This document shows, piece by piece, positions 59,632-64,000 of a stretch of 64,000 nt of DNA. Origin of the DNA: Argopecten irradians (lineage: Eukaryota; Mollusca; Bivalvia; Pectinida; Pectinidae); the NCBI RefSeq assembly GCF_041381155.1, contig NC_091134.1, forward strand, positions 30,943,540-31,007,539. The letters run 5' to 3'. The notes below the pieces were generated by a model, which worked only from the letters and a program-made list of their open reading frames with translations, ran no database searches and was not told the origin of the DNA. The stretch's first letter is position 1. Each line of letters begins with the position of its first letter. Made by a program: the position numbers and the translations under genes.

Positions 59632-61203
59632 TATTAAAACACACTACGGTAAGAGCGACTTGAGAAGTTCTAGACAAAAAATATTCACTACACTGGCAAG
59701 GGCCAGGGTTCGGCATTCAAGACATTTTACCACTATGTGTAATAGCGGACATTAAGAGAGTTTGAGCATTTCACATACATTTCACCACCATGGGCTTTTC
59801 TCGCATATTACAGTAAAACCAACTAATCTAATTTCTATTAGAACTGATTTGTTTCCGAAATATATACAAATTTTAATGTACCCTTAGACTGAATTGTCCT
59901 TTTAATACGCATCAGATCTCAAAAGAGTGAGGAAGGGCGCTATTTAAAATACATCCCTGCTTATAGTCTTTAAACATCCGCTATTATACATGTATGCTTA
60001 AATATACCAAAGTTCTTCTGGAAATTGTTTGGAGAAAAACAAGAACACCCAATATTCAATCATAAACAGACGGGATGGGACTGAAACATGGAATCTGATT
60101 TAAAATCGCATTAGTCTTACTCGAATTTCATTAAATAAATGTATATTTCTCACCTGTCATGTCAAGCACTTGTGGATTTCTTATGAACCCGATGAAATAA
60201 GATATTATCAAGTTGCAACAGTTAACGTTTTTTTACACAGAAGACGTTTCACAGGAGAAACGGAACAAATGCTCGTGACGTAATGACCTATTGCTCGTGA
60301 CATCTTAACCTCTGTCAGGAAGCACGCGACGTCATGACCTCTGTCAGCCGTTCTTCCAGTCGCCCCGACTATGCTGATTTTGTATGAAGGTGATGGTGGC
60401 CTATTGTTATTGTACCTCCTGCTGTGTGCTATTGTACGCTTTCAATGGAAGCATTAAAACATGCTTTATGTAAGCAGCATAGCAAGCCAAACTAACAAAG
60501 CATAGAATTTGTTCAATCATCGTTTTAACAATACTTTTTTGTTTTGATTTATTCTTGGCAAAATAAACATGTCAAAATCGGTGGAAATTGGAAGATTATT
60601 TTACTCATCGGCAACTTGTAAATAAACCCGTTTGTATAAAAAACAAATAATGTAAGAAAATAACAATTTTGGCTGGGAAATCACGTACTCGATAGATGTA
60701 TACGCCGTGCCCAGTTTTATTGTAGCAAATGAAGGCGAGGCTGGAAATTTTATGTTCACTGCCCCCATGCAGGGGATCCTGACGTATCGGAAGTGACGTG
60801 GGGTCCTGTGGTCGGACCATACGACTGTGGGGCCAAACTATCAACAAAGATATACTAGTCAACCGATTTCTAAATATATTAACACCAAAATACGGTCTGT
60901 GAATGGTGATTGAATTTAAAATGCGATTTCTTAATTTTCGCTTATAACGATAGTATGCAAGACGCGTTCGTCCTACCATTAGCTTCTATAATGTTTGTTG
61001 AGACATGCTCGAGTCACTTAGTGCTGAATCCGCAACTATTTATGCTTAGATATTGTTTTATTTGTTTGATGAATTAGATTAAAGTAGATTTAAAAGTATA
61101 TCCTTGGCGTTGTATTTTGATCGCAACGTTCTGTTAAATAAATGTTTTTGATGTTGATTTTTTGAAAATGCGATCGAGTCCTTTAAGTGAGACATATTTC
61201 TTC
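59632..61203. other. Intergenic, nothing assigned
   Basis: Around 60,270-60,350 GCTCGTGAC(G/A)T and TGACCTCTGTCAG recur a few times in a short imperfect repeat. No supported gene. Confidence 0.45.
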
Positions 61204-61205
61204 TA

Positions 61206-61612
61206 GGGCAAAAAAAAAAAAAAAAAAAAAAAAAAAACATGTCTGTCAAGGGTTACACGACCGATCGTAATTTTTTACCCCCCGACCCTAATTTTTTTCT
61301 GTACCTAAAATGATACTCCTATTAATAATTTTACTCTAGGCCAATATGAGCTGTTAATACATGTGTCTTCCTTCTTTCTTAGTCAAATCTGCATTTGTTA
61401 ATTGTTAAATAAAGAGTCGAGAGTGAAAGACACTAATGTTTAATAATTTTATTGATAAATAGGAGCCATATACATGTATCTGTTTAGTAAACAGCCCGCT
61501 ATTGCATCTGAACTTAACAAAATATATTTCTATATATTAAAAAAAAAATCCGTACCTATCTACCCTTATTTTTTTGCCAATGTAACCCTAAACAGACATA
61601 TTTTTTTGGGCC
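61206..61612. mobile_element. TA-flanked inverted-repeat element (Tc1/mariner-like MITE), about 407 bp
   Basis: The left end GGGCAAAAAAA, with ACATGTCTGTCAAGGGTTAC after a 31-A run, pairs with the right end. Read inversely, the right end is GGCCCAAAAAAATATGTCTG then TTTAGGGTTACA. TA dinucleotides flank both sides (61,204-61,205 and 61,613-61,614). No transposase frame. Confidence 0.72.
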
Positions 61613-61614
61613 TA

Positions 61615-63111
61615 ATTAAGAACTCGTGATTCTTCGTTGGCAGACCTGTACCAAAGCTTAAAACACACGCAAAGTGAACATTAGACATTTCTCTTATGGT
61701 ATACATTGGTTTTATATTGTCTAACAAATGAGCCCATTGATTTAGAAAATTAACCTGTAATTTCTACACCTTATGAATTCGTAATCGAGATTTACTAGTC
61801 CAAAATATTGTTTTAGACCAAAAACAACCAAATCATTTTCCATTTACCGGTTAAAGAAGTCGTAGATCTTCGGCCTAGTATATAAGGTTCAATAAATTCC
61901 GAGCTTTTTCCTGATTTTGTTTGAATGTCAATGTTGAATGTAATTAATTATTTTTGCAGAAATAAAGTAAGAGTTGTGCCATGTATTTCGGTATTTAGCG
62001 TGTTACGTTCACCAAATTCTGGTGTCACAAAGTCCTAGTGTCCTAACGAACCCAGAAACTGATGGCGTCACTAGGTCAACCGAATAACCCTCAGACAACA
62101 ATAAGGATAGTCAAGCATTGGGTTAAAATATCGGTCAAAGTTTGTTTACTATAAGCAATGACAACATTAAATTTACTTCGAATTGCAAACCAAAAGAAAA
62201 AAGTTTGGATTGCATCAGAAATTACCATAGGAAGATTCATTTTGTTTATTTTGAGTCGAGATTCTATGGGCATATGTTATCAATTTGAAACCGTTCACAT
62301 TCACAAGCCTTTGAATAATCCGGTGTTGTGTTACATTTAACAATTAAAGCGTCGGGGTGATTGGATGTCAACCAATCTAAGTCGAGGAGAAGCTTGGAGG
62401 ATTTAATTTCAGGTGAGCAGATGATCGTCGGATTCGTCGTGTTTTTGAGATGTAGTTTCCTCATTAATGTCAATATGGAGAAGGCATGACATTTATTATC
62501 CACTGTTTTTAAAAAATGCTGACGTATTTTCAACAAGTATGCAATCCTGTAAATACCGGAAACTGACAGGATTGATATTTGTAAACATTTTTCTTATTTC
62601 ATTAAAAAGCCCAAGGACGTATATGAGAAGGATAAGTCACACTGGGTTTTGGGGGAGTACAAGGCAGGAGCTTTTGTGTTTGTTCACTGACCGTGACGTT
62701 GAGCGACGACTGATTTTCCTTTGATATCCACCGGCACAGCCTTTGATGTAGCTTGCGGGTGCAAGGGTTACCGTCTTACTTTCTGATGCGGGCCGTCATT
62801 TCAAGAGCTGTCGTATTTTTTAACGAAAATTTAAGACATATCCTCTTAATATTCCGCCCTTAAAACAAGTTATAAACGTTGTGAAATTTAATAAACTTTA
62901 CATTGGTGTTTCGTTTGACTAGATAAGACAAGTATTTGTTGAGAAAAACGGTTTTTATTCCCGAGGCATAGGCGTCTCGCGTGGTGTTTAGTAATGTAAA
63001 GAGACAGTCACGAATCCTTCTCACTTATTTCATTAAAAAGCATAAATATACCTTTCCTATGTATAAATCAACCAGAAGTTTGGTTTGGTTAGTATAACAG
63101 CCATGGCCTTT
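61615..63111. other. Intergenic, nothing assigned
   Basis: AT-rich with short frames only (for example 62,091-62,724 on both strands); none has a recognisable domain. Confidence 0.45.
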
Positions 63112-63270
63112 GGACGTGTCGGGTTTAGATGGTGGAAGAAAGCCGGAGTACCTGCAGAATAACCATCGAGTTGTCGGTACCTGGCAACCGTCCCACAAGG
63201 GATTCAAACTTGTGACTATGCATGTCGGGGCATCTAAACCAGTCGGTCACAGCGGCCCTTCAAGCTTAGC
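63112..63270 (+). repeat. Mollusc-type interspersed repeat, 3' part
   Basis: GGTGGAAGAAAGCCGGAGTA, GTCGGTACCTGGCAAC and CAGTCGGTCACAGCGGCCC match the pattern at 34,592. GGGATTCAAACTTGTGAC suggests a decayed tRNA-like portion. Confidence 0.55.
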
Positions 63271-63616
63271 ACTAGAAAAATGTGGTTTTATATGAAAATG
63301 AAAAACGTATTGATGTAATAATTATATGACTGTACACATGAAAATAATTCACAATAATAAATTGTGTATAAATACTGGTTTAGTTCTGTTTAAGATAAGC
63401 AATTATCACATTATGTTCTCTTTTTTCAAATTACACATACATGTATGCTTTCTGAATATATTTAACCACAATATTAAAATGAACATGAAGAGGATCAAGT
63501 AGTACAATATTGCTTAAAGACCAAAAATAGCTGGTGTTACCAAAGTTTTTGAACAATATCATAGTTTGATGAACTGACTCTACTATATCATTCAGCTGGA
63601 TTGTAGTAACCTGACG
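63271..63616. other. Intergenic, nothing assigned
   Basis: No gene or element recognised. Confidence 0.4.
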
Positions 63617-63735
63617 CCAGGATCATGGAACAGTCTTCGACTTGCTAAAGCCAATCAAAAACGACGTAACATATTGTAACGTTATCTGTGATTTGTTGAT
63701 TTTAGGCCCCGGACTGGTATGCATAAAATCTTCAA
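63617..63735. mobile_element. Short inverted-repeat MITE, copy 2 (diverged)
   Basis: CCAGGATCATGGAACAGTCT, AAGCCAATCAAAAACGACGT and AACATATTGTAACGTTATCT follow the order of the element at 49,979. The inverted arms are less well kept. Confidence 0.65.
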
Positions 63736-64000
63736 CGGTTAAAAATATTATTAAGGTAAAAATTTTGCTAAGCAGATTAATTTTTGTGCTTCGCATATTG
63801 CTTATCATGTTTAGTGTCCTGCGTGATTTTTCTTAACACTTAAACCAATGTCAACATCTTTCCAAAATGGCCACCTCTAATGGACAGAGTATTGCAACTT
63901 AACAGTTAATAAGGGCCTTGAGATGAAAGAGAATTTCCCGTGACAGGTTTGATCCACTTCAAAACTTTGACAGGTTTCAACTTCATAAAAGGTTGTTTGT

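Noticed and set aside
60605..60979. 124-codon minus-strand frame
   Set aside because: No recognisable domain and no supporting context; the length is possible by chance in this window.

Overview
The window reads as nuclear DNA of an invertebrate, most likely a marine bivalve mollusc. It is AT-rich, gene-poor and full of small transposable elements. It has eukaryotic tRNA genes with internal promoters, 5'-truncated LINEs, a Ty3/gypsy remnant and a TRIM-type RING/B-box protein. Several interspersed repeats resemble ones I remember as common in scallop and oyster genomes. That recollection was not checked by a search. No prokaryotic, plasmid or viral genome structure is visible.

Layout. 1-2,240: decayed 3' end of a Ty3/gypsy element (integrase tail, polypurine tract, start of the 3' LTR) with zinc-finger ORF debris and a CCAAT/TATA promoter, followed by a minisatellite. 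4,000-11,050: a duplicated tRNA-Glu(CTC) unit whose second copy was split by a LINE that generated an 80-bp target duplication. Between the two copies lie a Mutator-like MITE with 9-bp target duplications and a 1.4-kb element carrying 326-bp tandem repeats and flanked by a 30-bp direct repeat. 15,500-16,800: a second LINE tail. 22,598-24,653: a 37-bp satellite of about 55 copies. 24,660-40,100: mostly unassigned AT-rich DNA with small foldback elements and one possible first exon at 35,713. 40,149-45,071: the only convincing protein gene, a single-exon 1,640-residue TRIM protein. 48,000-64,000: a dense mobile-element district. It holds two foldback elements (50,920-52,063 and 54,320-59,625) that share terminal sequence, a 6-bp target duplication and an internal dyad, but carry different short-repeat arrays. 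It also holds a LINE reverse-transcriptase fragment, a 65/130-bp tandem repeat, a TA-flanked inverted-repeat element and further MITEs.

The TRIM protein has an intact C3HC4 RING, two B-boxes, a coiled coil and a tail of about 1,300 low-complexity residues. The tail has eleven xQT tripeptides, four of them TQT, the core recognised by the dynein light chain LC8. No NHL, filamin or SPRY domain follows the coiled coil.

The strongest candidates for something undescribed are: (1) the foldback family with TAYGGTGRCTGA ends and subfamily-specific repeat arrays; (2) the LINE inserted inside a tRNA-Glu gene in a way that leaves a complete tRNA gene; (3) a Mutator-like MITE family that includes a 66-bp copy with a perfect 9-bp target duplication; (4) the multivalent xQT tail of the TRIM protein.
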